From: Bacteroidetes bacterium MED-G17
GTDB taxonomy: Bacteria; Bacteroidota; Bacteroidia; NS11-12g; UBA9320
Direction of reading: 5' to 3'
Assembly: GCA_002457675.1 (NCBI GenBank)
Contig: NTKK01000002.1
Span: 154,040 to 218,039 of the forward strand
DNA length: 64,000 nt
The notes beneath the pieces are model-generated. The model was not told the origin of the DNA and did not search any database. It saw only the letters and a program-made list of their open reading frames with translations. Below are positions 47,084-54,987 of the stretch, piece after piece; the stretch's first letter is position 1; each line of letters starts with the position of its first letter. The translations under genes and the position numbers were made by a program.

Positions 47084-47440
47084 ATGTTGGTAGAAGTCCT
47101 AAAATCTAAGATTCACAACGCAACACTCACTGATGGGAATATTCATTACATGGGAAGTATTACCATCGATGAAGAGCTACTTGAGGCGGCAAACCTCTTA
47201 GAAGGTGAAAAGGTCTTGGTGGTTAATAACAACAATGGAGAACGTATCGAAACCTATGTTATAAAGGGAAAGAGAGGAAGTGGCGAAATTTGTTTGAATG
47301 GTGCAGCTGCGCGAAAAGGTGTCCCTGGAGATATACTAATCATTATCTCTTTTGCACAATTTAATTTTGCTGATGCAAAAGAGTACAAGCCAACAGTTGT
47401 CTTTGTAGACAAAGAAAATAAGCTTGTTAAAAGTCCATGA
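47084..47440 (+). CDS. panD: Aspartate 1-decarboxylase
   Basis: A 118-residue pyruvoyl enzyme that makes beta-alanine for pantothenate and coenzyme A. The self-cleavage site Gly24-Ser25 is seen in HYMGSITID, giving the pyruvoyl group on the larger chain. [20 protein letters not shown] is the conserved C-terminal core. The stop overlaps the next gene's ATG (ATGA). It follows the MBL-rhodanese gene by 10 bases. Confidence 0.97.
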   Translation: MLVEVLKSKIHNATLTDGNIHYMGSITIDEELLEAANLLEGEKVLVVNNNNGERIETYVIKGKRGSGEICLNGAAARKGVPGDILIIISFAQFNFADAKEYKPTVVFVDKENKLVKSP

Positions 47441-48390
47441 AAGGGCGCATAAAAAATACCTTATTTGTAGCAATCGGCATTTTCTTGTTTGTTTTTGCAT
47501 TAAGAAATGTCGAGCTATCATTGCTTTGGAATGAGCTCAAAGGCGCACAATTGGTATGGATAATTTTTGCTGTATTGGCAGGCATTTGTAGCCATGCAAT
47601 TCGAGCCATTCGTTGGAACCAATTATTGGAGCCATTGGGCTATAAAGTAAGTTTATTAAACGCATTCGCATCGGTAATGGCTGCTTACGTTGTAAATTAT
47701 GCCATTCCTAGAAGTGGTGAAGTCTTGAGATGTGGAATGGTATATCGGGCAAATAAAATACCTATAGAGAAGTCTTTGGGTACCGTTTTTTTGGAAAGGG
47801 TAATAGATTTGCTCGCATTACTGCTAATTTCTTTGTGTATTATATTGCTTCAATTTGATCTTGTAGTGGAATTTTTTTCCGCCAATGGATTGAAAAAAGT
47901 ACCTATTTGGATTTTTCCCATGGCAATCATATTCGCCCTAGCTGCCTACTTTTTTTGGTCAAAAGTGGTCAAAAATTGGAACCATCCTTTAATTCAAAAA
48001 ATCAATCGGTTCATTCAAGGGATGATGGATGGAATTGGTTCTATTTCAAAATTGAAAAACCCTGTACTTTTCGTTGTATATAGTATGCTCATTTGGTTGG
48101 GCTATTTTTTGTCCTCTTATTTTACACTTTTCGCGCTTGCGGGAACCGCTCATCTCGGTATCAATGCAGCGTTAACTATATTATTTGTTGGCACTGTGGC
48201 GGTCATTATTACGCCAGGCGGTACTGGGGCATTTCATTTGATGGTAGCCAAGGCATTAATGCTATATGGAATTTCCAACGAGGCGGTAGGAATGGCATAT
48301 AGCACCCTAAACCACGCTATACAGATGATTGGAATATTCCTCGCAGGGGCAATTTCTTATACCATATTTATAATTAAAATTGAAAAATAG
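47437..48390 (+). CDS. Flippase-like integral membrane protein (LPG synthase TM family)
   Basis: A 317-residue protein with seven or eight hydrophobic spans. The family pattern is clear: [18 protein letters not shown], a long second-loop [34 protein letters not shown], and [18 protein letters not shown] near the end. The family is named for the membrane domain of lysyl-phosphatidylglycerol synthase; the stand-alone form is thought to move or bind polyprenyl or phospholipid substrates. It overlaps panD by four bases and runs to the rfaE2 start. Confidence 0.82.
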   Translation: MKGRIKNTLFVAIGIFLFVFALRNVELSLLWNELKGAQLVWIIFAVLAGICSHAIRAIRWNQLLEPLGYKVSLLNAFASVMAAYVVNYAIPRSGEVLRCGMVYRANKIPIEKSLGTVFLERVIDLLALLLISLCIILLQFDLVVEFFSANGLKKVPIWIFPMAIIFALAAYFFWSKVVKNWNHPLIQKINRFIQGMMDGIGSISKLKNPVLFVVYSMLIWLGYFLSSYFTLFALAGTAHLGINAALTILFVGTVAVIITPGGTGAFHLMVAKALMLYGISNEAVGMAYSTLNHAIQMIGIFLAGAISYTIFIIKIEK

Positions 48391-48391
48391 G

Positions 48392-48874
48392 ATGACTTCA
48401 GATAAGATATTTTTACTGGATTTTCCCGATGATATAATCAAAAGTTGGCATCAAAACGGTGACAAAATTGTGTTTACCAATGGATGTTTCGATTTATTAC
48501 ACAAAGGACATATAGTGTACTTGGAGGAAGCAAAGTCATTAGGTGATAAGTTGATTGTTGGTCTTAATTCAGATGCTTCAGTGAATCGCTTAAAGGGCAA
48601 TGGGAGACCGATTCAAAAACAGGATAGTAGGTCAGTGGTTCTGGCGGCTTTAGAATGTGTGGATCTGGTAATTTTGTTTGAGGAAGACACTCCGCTAAAT
48701 ATTATTCTGAAGGCAAAACCCAATATTTTGGTAAAAGGAGGAGATTATAAGCTGGAAGACATTGTTGGTTACAAAGAAGTGAAAGAAATGGGCGGCAAAA
48801 CAGTCTGTTTAAGTTTTTTAGAAGGATTTTCAACTTCAGGAATTGAGAAAAAAATCTTAGCTGATAACGCGTAA
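48392..48874 (+). CDS. rfaE2: Nucleotidyltransferase of the heptose-1-phosphate adenylyltransferase (RfaE2) type
   Basis: A 160-residue protein of the cytidylyltransferase superfamily. FTNGCFDLLHKGHIVYLEEA holds the HxGH motif; GLNSDASVNRLKGNGRPI and VLAALECVDLVILFEEDTP follow, and ILVKGGDYKLEDIVGYKEV with GKTVCLSFLEGFSTS is typical of the C-terminal half of HldE. It should transfer AMP to D-glycero-beta-D-manno-heptose-1-phosphate for lipopolysaccharide. Starting from the ATG at 48392, one base after the previous stop, is preferable to the TTG at 48380. Confidence 0.9.
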   Translation: MTSDKIFLLDFPDDIIKSWHQNGDKIVFTNGCFDLLHKGHIVYLEEAKSLGDKLIVGLNSDASVNRLKGNGRPIQKQDSRSVVLAALECVDLVILFEEDTPLNIILKAKPNILVKGGDYKLEDIVGYKEVKEMGGKTVCLSFLEGFSTSGIEKKILADNA

Positions 48875-48899
48875 TAATAAAATAACATTTGCTTAACAA

Positions 48900-48930
48900 T
48901 TTGGTAATATTGATAAATTCAATTATATTG
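48900..48930 (+). promoter_or_regulatory. Candidate promoter of the 53-residue lipoprotein gene
   Basis: TTTG (48900-48903) is separated by 20 bases from TATATTG (48924-48930), which is one base short of the TAnnTTTG form. The spacing suits a Bacteroidetes promoter. The hairpin TGACC-AAAA-GGTCA (48935-48948) follows. Confidence 0.3.
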
Positions 48931-48955
48931 CCATTGACCAAAAGGTCAGATACCC

Positions 48956-49117
48956 ATGAAAAATACTTATTTTATTGCTCTGTGTTTGATTTTTCTGTAT
49001 TCGTGTTCAAGCATAAAGCAAAGCGCACTATCGGAAAATAGTGAGTTTGGAAAGTGTCGTGAGTTACCAGATTGCGATCTTATGGGTATTCATACCCATG
49101 TGGTAATTCTAGACTAA
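48956..49117 (+). CDS. Small lipoprotein, 53 residues, unrecognised
   Basis: The frame starts MKNTYFIALCLIFLYSC and has a lipobox (LYSC, Cys17), so the product is a tiny envelope lipoprotein of about 37 mature residues: SSIKQSALSENSEF, then two cysteines in KCRELPDC, and a hydrophobic end. It is preceded by a promoter-like pair and followed by a terminator-like hairpin, which supports a real transcription unit. I recognise no family; it could be an entericidin-like or antitoxin-type peptide, but nothing shows that. The codons for LMGIHTH hold an inverted repeat (49082-49099). Short length makes this a moderate-confidence call. Confidence 0.55.
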   Translation: MKNTYFIALCLIFLYSCSSIKQSALSENSEFGKCRELPDCDLMGIHTHVVILD

Positions 49118-49120
49118 GAT

Positions 49121-49167
49121 AGAGGACTATAATGGAGCAAATAGACCTTGGAGTCCTTTGTTTTTTT
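49121..49167 (+). terminator. Probable terminator of the small lipoprotein gene
   Basis: AGGACT (49123-49128) pairs with AGTCCT (49152-49157) around a 23-base loop, followed by a T-rich run TTTGTTTTTTTATTTT. The stem is short and the loop long, so efficiency may be modest. Confidence 0.4.
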
Positions 49168-49215
49168 ATTTTGATTCAAGAACTTTTTTATTTCCTAAAT
49201 TCGCAAGTCCATTGA

Positions 49216-49302
49216 GGAGAGGTGCAGGAGTGGCTGAACTGGCACGCCTGGAAAGCGTGTAAACCCGAAAGGGTTTCGAGGGTTCGAATCCCTCTCTCTC
49301 CG
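49216..49302 (+). tRNA. tRNA-Ser (anticodon GGA)
   Basis: An 87-base class II tRNA without encoded CCA. The acceptor arm is GGAGAGG with TCTCTCC (one G-T pair) plus discriminator G. The anticodon stem is CACGC with GCGTG around CTGGAAA, giving anticodon GGA at 49250-49252 for UCC and UCU. The long variable arm AAACCC-GAAA-GGGTTT is as expected for serine, and the T arm is GAGGG-TTCGAAT-CCCTC. Confidence 0.97.
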
Positions 49303-49310
49303 CTTGTTTT

Positions 49311-50078
49311 TTAGTGCAGGGCAAATATGTCTTTTGCATTTTGGGAGCTTTGTTTAGCAACCTCATCAATTCCAATTCCCCATATTTCAGCCATGCACCT
49401 TCCAATGAGTGGTATGTAAGAGGGCTCATTTCTTTTGCCTCTATTCGGGTGAGGAGCCAAATATGGTGCATCTGTTTCAAGAACAATACGCGACCGGTCA
49501 GCTCCTTGAATTACATCCCTAAGTGCCTGATTATTTTTGAAACTTATTACACCGCCAATCCCGAGATACATGCCGAGGGCCATTACTCTTTCGAGTTGTT
49601 CTTGGTTTCCTGTAAAACAATGAAAAACCCCATGTAGAGAAAATGAAAATCTTTCAACGATATCCAAGACCAAATCCAAAGATTCGCGGCAGTGAATGCT
49701 TACAGGTAAATGCAATTCGTTGGCCCATGTACATTGTATTTTAAAAGCTTCAATTTGTTCTTCTTTAAACTGTTTGTCCCAATACAAGTCAATACCAATT
49801 TCACCTATGCCAACAGGTTTACAGGAAGATAGATTGTTCTCTATTTGATGAAGTTGTTCCTTATAATGAGAACGTACTTCACAAGGGTGAAGACCAAGCA
49901 TAGGGGAGCACATCGAGTATTTTCTGCATACGTTCATAAGCATGTCAATACTATTTTCGTCTATGTTAGGTAAAATACAGTGTTGTATATTTTCTTTTTT
50001 AGCGCGAAGAATAGTTTGATCAAGGTCTGTACTAAACGCCTCTGCAAACAGATGTGTATGTGTATCTATCCATTCCAT
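49311..50078 (-). CDS. TatD family metal-dependent hydrolase
   Basis: A 255-residue TIM-barrel DNase-like enzyme. Metal ligands are DTHTHL (His7, His9) at the N-terminus, Glu93 in IGEIGIDLYW, His129 in SIHCRES, a histidine in HCFTGN and the aspartate of LETDAPYLAPHPNRGKRNEP. Family members have 3'-5' DNase activity and some act on D-tyrosyl-tRNA-like or DNA-damage substrates; the exact role here is unclear. It starts 13 bases inside the enoyl-CoA hydratase gene and ends nine bases from the convergent tRNA-Ser. Confidence 0.92.
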   Translation of the reverse strand: MEWIDTHTHLFAEAFSTDLDQTILRAKKENIQHCILPNIDENSIDMLMNVCRKYSMCSPMLGLHPCEVRSHYKEQLHQIENNLSSCKPVGIGEIGIDLYWDKQFKEEQIEAFKIQCTWANELHLPVSIHCRESLDLVLDIVERFSFSLHGVFHCFTGNQEQLERVMALGMYLGIGGVISFKNNQALRDVIQGADRSRIVLETDAPYLAPHPNRGKRNEPSYIPLIGRCMAEIWGIGIDEVAKQSSQNAKDIFALH

Positions 50079-50839
50079 TGTAAAGGTTTCTTGTTTAAGA
50101 AAGCATCAATTCCTTTTTTACAATCCTCTGTTGAACGGGCCATGGCATTTCGTTTGGATGCTTCTTCCAAAAAGTCTATGGTGCTAAGGTGATCAAGACG
50201 ATTGAGCATATCCTTGGTTTGTGATATGGCTTGGGGTGAAGTCTGTTTAATCATATTGTCGGCAAATTTTAAGACCTCTGCTTCCATTGTTTCCTCGGGG
50301 AATACATCATTTAACCATTGAAGGTCTAAAGCTTCTTTTGCTGTTATTTTTCTGCCGCTTAGCAACAAATCCCTTGTTTTACTTTTCCCTACTTTGTTTT
50401 GTAGAAATACCATGACCATCGCAGGTACAAAACCGATGCGCACCTCTGAAAAAGAAAAGTAGCTTGAAGGGCTTGCAAAAACAAAATCGCAGCAAGCACT
50501 CAATCCGGCTCCTCCAGCAACAGCATGTCCCTCAATCTGGGCAATGGTAATTTTCTGCGAACAATACAAACCATAAAAAAGAGATTTAAGCTGTTTTGAA
50601 TCCTCTAGATTTTCTTCCATGGTGAAGGATTGCATAGCTTGTAAATATTGCAAATCGGCACCGGAACAAAAGGTATTGCCAGCTGATTTAATTCTGATTA
50701 CGCGCACGTCATCGTTCTTTTCAAGGACGTGTAAATGATGTATCAAGTCGGACACCATCTCAGGGTTTAGCGCATTTCTTTTTTCAGGTCTTTGAAGGGT
50801 CAGCGTCCCAACCTGCCTAATTATTTCACTTGATACCAT
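50066..50839 (-). CDS. Enoyl-CoA hydratase/isomerase family protein
   Basis: A 257-residue crotonase-fold enzyme. GNTFCSGADLQYLQAM forms the first oxyanion-hole strand and EGHAVAGGAGLSACCDF the second; SEVRIGFVPAMV is the catalytic-helix region, where a glutamate follows. It may hydrate a beta-oxidation or leucine-degradation intermediate (methylglutaconyl-CoA hydratase is a possibility), but the substrate is not fixed by sequence. It may work with the distant hydroxyacyl-CoA dehydrogenase at 35659. Confidence 0.88.
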   Translation of the reverse strand: MVSSEIIRQVGTLTLQRPEKRNALNPEMVSDLIHHLHVLEKNDDVRVIRIKSAGNTFCSGADLQYLQAMQSFTMEENLEDSKQLKSLFYGLYCSQKITIAQIEGHAVAGGAGLSACCDFVFASPSSYFSFSEVRIGFVPAMVMVFLQNKVGKSKTRDLLLSGRKITAKEALDLQWLNDVFPEETMEAEVLKFADNMIKQTSPQAISQTKDMLNRLDHLSTIDFLEEASKRNAMARSTEDCKKGIDAFLNKKPLQWNG

Positions 50840-50844
50840 AATAC

Positions 50845-50880
50845 AAAAAAAGGGGACTCAATTAAATTGAGCCCCCTTTT
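50845..50880. terminator. Strong bidirectional terminator
   Basis: AAAAGGGG-A-CTCAA pairs with TTGAG-C-CCCCTTTT (one A/C mismatch) around TTAAA. It is flanked by A and T runs, so it works on both strands. On the minus strand it ends transcription of the large beta-helix gene; it also separates that gene from the enoyl-CoA hydratase gene downstream. Confidence 0.8.
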
Positions 50881-50898
50881 AAAATAAATTTAAAATGA

Positions 50899-53800
50899 TT
50901 ACTTACTTAACGTAATTTTTTGAATTCCAATCGTATTGTTTGAAACAACTTTTACAGTGTATACTCCAGCAGGTTTATTTGCTAGGTTTAAGCTGTAGTT
51001 GTTAGCAACATTGCTTAGTTCAACTTGAACGATTTTACCTGTCATATCCATTACTTCGATACTTTCAACGCTCTCTGCATCGATATCTAAGTTAAAGATT
51101 CCATTACTTGGATTTGGGTAAACACTAAATAGTGTGTTGTCAAATTGTATATCGTCGATACCTATAAAGTTTCCAAAATCAACCGTGTTGGCTACTTCAT
51201 CAGCACAGCCAGAGTTATTTACTAAGTAAAGTGTCGCTTCGTATGTTGCAGGGCCTTCAACGTTAACATATTCGTAGCTTGGGCTTGCATCCGTTGATTG
51301 TCCACCGTCACCGAATCTCCAGAAGTAGGATAGACCAGCAGACATGTCATTTGGTGTGAAAGTAGCAGTACGTCCAGAGATGGCAGTTGTAAAACCTGCA
51401 TCTGGCTTAGGATTAACGAAAATGTTATAGCTGAATGTATCCGCGCAAGCTCCTTTAGAACTAGCAACTAAGATAACCTCGAAATCAGAAGCACTTCCAG
51501 AAATATCATATGCATGTCTTGGTGCAGCGTCTGTTGATGTACCTCCGTCACCAAATGACCAAGCATAATCTAGATTTCCTGCAGCAACTTTAGACGTGTT
51601 GATGAAAACAGCTTCTTCCTCGTCACAAACATCCTCAACAGTAAAGCTAGCCTCTGGCTGAAGCAACACGTTAAATTCTTTCACGACGACTGCTTGGCAT
51701 CCGGAGTTCTGTGCAGTAGCAGTTAATGTTACTGTTTTTAATCCTAATTCGTCAAATTTAAAGCTTGGATTCAAGTCAGTAGATAAACCTTCCCCGTTGA
51801 AATCCCACTGGTAAACGGTATTATCACCGGCAGGCACTGTTGAAGTATTTTTAAAGGTAACAGGGTCTAAATTACAAGGTGCATTGTAGTCGAAATCAGC
51901 TACAGGCGATTCAGCCAAAGTGATTACTTTTTCGAAAGAATCAACACAACCGAATTCTGAAGTAGCCAACAATTTAACTGTTTTGGCACCAGGTGTGCTG
52001 TAACTGTGTATTGGGTTGGCAGACGTAGAAATATTGCCATCGCCTAAGTCCCAAACATATCCTGCTTTTCCAATGCTAATGCTTGTATTATTTGCAAATG
52101 TGATGTCTTCAAGATTACAAGTACCGCTAGTTGTAAATTCAGCAACTACAGGCTTAGCAAACTGATTGGCATTTTTTACTATCTCACTTTCACATCCATT
52201 CATGGTTGCGATTAATTTGATCTGGTAAGTGCCTGGATTGTTGTATTGTTTGGTTGGATTTGTTTTGGTGTCAGTAGTGTTGTCACCAAATTCCCACATA
52301 TAGGTTATTGTCGAACCGCTGTTTGCTGGATCAGAAGACAAATTATTAAAAGTAATGTCCTCTCCTTCACAAGCGCTAAAAGCTTTGAAATCTACTGCAG
52401 GTGACGGGGTGATTAATACAGAAGCAGTATCGTAATACATAAACTTCGTAAAGTTTGCATTCACCGCAGTCATTATTGCCTCATATCGACCATAAGTTAC
52501 ATATTGATAAAATGGATCGATGAGTGCTGAAGTATCGTCTGAAGCCTTGGTATCTCCAAAGTTCCATTTGTAAAGCATATTTTCACCAAACGCAATTTTG
52601 GAAGTGTTTTCAAATTCTACAGCATTCCCGTCACAAACATCAACGTGTTTGAAAGATGCTTCTGGAATATTTGGTACGTATACATATCTTCCAATAATTG
52701 AATCACAACCTGTGTTGAGGTCATTGATTCTCATAGAAACATAGAGTAGTGAATCCTGCATCGTTCTAGATGGATTGTATGCCAAAATACCATTTCCTGT
52801 TGAGGATGGTGCAGTAAACGTAAATCCAGCGTTGTCTTTTGTACCTGATGCAGTAGCAGAGATATTGTCTAAAGTCCAATCAGTTCCATAGTCTGCATTT
52901 GCGTATTTGCTTGGTGGAACAATTTCATATTCATTGGTGTAATCTGGGGCAGCTACGTCTGGAGCAGCCATATTACCGGCTACGAAATAGCCAGGAAAAT
53001 TGCTGCCTTGAGTCAACGCTCCACCAGAAGGGGAGGGTGTGATTTCCAACATATTTGTTATGGTATTGTTCCCAAGGTTATCATCGGCGATGTAAACACC
53101 TGCGGTGATGTAATTTGTATCTGGTTTGTTGAAAAAAGCAGGTCTGTCAAAAGTGTGTGTGATGGTAGCCATAGGTGCAATGTCTTGCGTAACCGTTTCA
53201 ACAACCTCTCGATTAGAATTAACTTTATAATAAACTTCAAAACCAGTGATGGAATCATTGGTATTATTTTTCAAATCAACAGAAATGGTTTCAGAATAAT
53301 TACCACATTCTTTGGTACCATTAATTACGAATTTTTCTGCCGAAGCATCTACGAAAAACTCCAATGCCCCAATATCTGGCGTTGAATTTCTTGTAACATC
53401 TGCAAAATCTTCGGTGACTAATGCTTGTGCTTGACCTTTATTTGCAAAGGCAAAATTGCTCGGTACTGAATTGTCGCCATCACCTTTAAATTTAGGATCA
53501 ACTGAGATGGAATTTGCGCCACCCGCTCCAGTTATCCAATCAGACAAACTTGCACGGAAGGTACCTTGGTCATACCCGTGGTATTTGGTTCCATTTACGT
53601 CGTCTATATAAGCATTGTTATAATCCCAAGCGGTAGCAGAGCCATACCCATTGCCTGAATAGGTGTAGAAGGCAGTAAATCTAGTCCATGTAGTTGGACC
53701 GCCTCCAGTAACCGTATTGTTTCTAACAATTCCATTATTATAGTAGCTATACAATCCATAAGCATATCTTCCAGACCGAACCTTATCGTATTCAATTCTT

Positions 53801-54843
53801 ATGGTATTATTTAACATGTCAGTTCCGCCAGTTGAATAATAATTATAAGCATATACTCCATAAGCATAATAATGCTCATCCAAATGGACAATGTTGTTCC
53901 TAATTAAACCTTTACCATAAGCACGGTACCCGTAGTTGTAGATTCCATATATTGCAGCATATCCTGAAGAATAACCAGACAAATGATGAATATAGTTGCC
54001 GTCAACTAGACCATTATTCCCATAGTAGTTGTAGCAGTAAATGCCATATTTAGATCCGCTTCTTGTGTGACCAGTATTGTGGATTTCATTGTCAACAAAG
54101 CTATCTTTTTGACCGCCATAATATGTGCGTATTCCGTAGTAGTAAAAGTCTTTAACTTCATTGTTCGTAAATGTGTTCCCATCATTTGGACGAGACTGAG
54201 ATCGAGAATCTGAATAGAAGAATCCCCAATAAGGACCGCCATTGGTTCGGCCATCAGTTACATTATTTAAAATCCGGTTGTTTCTACCTGCATAACCATA
54301 GCTGTATGGAGAAGTCGTTCCTGAACTTATCCATAGATAACCATTATAATTTGATGTGCTCGTCATATTTGGCATATTCATTTCATTGTTAGAAATGACG
54401 TTTCTGTCTGCACCATTTCTTAAATGAAAGCATCTACCGTAAGAGCTACTTGTGTTGACTACCTTAAAGTTATCGATGGTTATATAATCGCATCCATCCA
54501 TATAGACAGTCACACCGCCTGTTGAAAAACCACCTGTGTGGGTTATCGTAGAACCATTGCCGTTAAAAGTAATTCGGTTTGTTGCACTTGCTCCAGCAAT
54601 TGCTTGAATTGTGTGTTGACCTGTGAAGGTTTGACCAGATTTCACATCAAAAGTTACCGGACCACTTACACCATTTGTTCTCAAAGCAGTAATTGCATTT
54701 TTTAAGGAGGTGAAATTGGTTGTGGACGCAGCTGCACTCCCGTCAATTGTATAACTTCCAGACAATTGAGCGAAACTTGAGCCCGCAAAGAATACCAATG
54801 CTAGCATAGATGCTAGACTAATTTTTTTGTAAAATGTTTTCAT
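50899..54843 (-). CDS. Secreted parallel beta-helix/PKD protein with T9SS sorting domain
   Basis: A 1314-residue surface protein. A signal peptide (to GSSFAQ) leads to a right-handed parallel beta-helix at about 30-480, with NNV/NNE and DNFKV turns and an unusual tyrosine/glycine ladder (YGIYCYNYYGNNGLV, YAYGVYAYNYYSTGG). After two strand-rich segments come six PKD-type domains (about 730-1230; WNFGD, WEFGDN, WDLGDGN, WDFNG, WSFGDGG, WRFGDGG). Residues 1240-1314 form a type A T9SS C-terminal domain (FSVYPNPSNGIFNL ... PAGVYTVKV). The protein probably binds or cleaves polysaccharide or acts as an adhesin; no catalytic motif is evident. Single-gene unit with its own promoter and terminator. Confidence 0.88.
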   Translation of the reverse strand: MKTFYKKISLASMLALVFFAGSSFAQLSGSYTIDGSAAASTTNFTSLKNAITALRTNGVSGPVTFDVKSGQTFTGQHTIQAIAGASATNRITFNGNGSTITHTGGFSTGGVTVYMDGCDYITIDNFKVVNTSSSYGRCFHLRNGADRNVISNNEMNMPNMTSTSNYNGYLWISSGTTSPYSYGYAGRNNRILNNVTDGRTNGGPYWGFFYSDSRSQSRPNDGNTFTNNEVKDFYYYGIRTYYGGQKDSFVDNEIHNTGHTRSGSKYGIYCYNYYGNNGLVDGNYIHHLSGYSSGYAAIYGIYNYGYRAYGKGLIRNNIVHLDEHYYAYGVYAYNYYSTGGTDMLNNTIRIEYDKVRSGRYAYGLYSYYNNGIVRNNTVTGGGPTTWTRFTAFYTYSGNGYGSATAWDYNNAYIDDVNGTKYHGYDQGTFRASLSDWITGAGGANSISVDPKFKGDGDNSVPSNFAFANKGQAQALVTEDFADVTRNSTPDIGALEFFVDASAEKFVINGTKECGNYSETISVDLKNNTNDSITGFEVYYKVNSNREVVETVTQDIAPMATITHTFDRPAFFNKPDTNYITAGVYIADDNLGNNTITNMLEITPSPSGGALTQGSNFPGYFVAGNMAAPDVAAPDYTNEYEIVPPSKYANADYGTDWTLDNISATASGTKDNAGFTFTAPSSTGNGILAYNPSRTMQDSLLYVSMRINDLNTGCDSIIGRYVYVPNIPEASFKHVDVCDGNAVEFENTSKIAFGENMLYKWNFGDTKASDDTSALIDPFYQYVTYGRYEAIMTAVNANFTKFMYYDTASVLITPSPAVDFKAFSACEGEDITFNNLSSDPANSGSTITYMWEFGDNTTDTKTNPTKQYNNPGTYQIKLIATMNGCESEIVKNANQFAKPVVAEFTTSGTCNLEDITFANNTSISIGKAGYVWDLGDGNISTSANPIHSYSTPGAKTVKLLATSEFGCVDSFEKVITLAESPVADFDYNAPCNLDPVTFKNTSTVPAGDNTVYQWDFNGEGLSTDLNPSFKFDELGLKTVTLTATAQNSGCQAVVVKEFNVLLQPEASFTVEDVCDEEEAVFINTSKVAAGNLDYAWSFGDGGTSTDAAPRHAYDISGSASDFEVILVASSKGACADTFSYNIFVNPKPDAGFTTAISGRTATFTPNDMSAGLSYFWRFGDGGQSTDASPSYEYVNVEGPATYEATLYLVNNSGCADEVANTVDFGNFIGIDDIQFDNTLFSVYPNPSNGIFNLDIDAESVESIEVMDMTGKIVQVELSNVANNYSLNLANKPAGVYTVKVVSNNTIGIQKITLSK

Positions 54844-54894
54844 ATATAAATTTGTTTTGACTTTTAAAAGATTTTAATAATCTCTAAAGAATTC

Positions 54895-54926
54895 CAAATG
54901 TATTTGCTTCACTTGATTTATACAAG
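54895..54926 (-). promoter_or_regulatory. Promoter of the T9SS beta-helix gene
   Basis: On the minus strand CTTG (54926-54923) is followed after 20 bases by TACATTTG (54902-54895), an exact TAnnTTTG -7 element with a fair -33 element. It predicts a leader of about 45 bases to the ATG at 54843. Confidence 0.55.
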
Positions 54927-54987
54927 TTTTGCACAAAAAAACTTCACATAAAGAATACAATAAATTAAAACGCATCCAACCTTATCT

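Noticed and set aside
49216..49302. tRNA-Ser as the integration site of a mobile element
   Set aside because: No integrase gene and no copy of the tRNA 3' end were found nearby.
49166..49486. A 106-codon minus-strand frame over the tRNA-Ser region
   Set aside because: It runs antisense through a perfect tRNA-Ser and into tatD in another frame, and its product resembles only a tRNA-antisense artefact.
50899..54843. CRISPR-like or tandem DNA repeats in the beta-helix gene
   Set aside because: The repetitiveness is at protein level (tyrosine/glycine turns and PKD motifs); the DNA units vary in length and sequence and have no spacer pattern.
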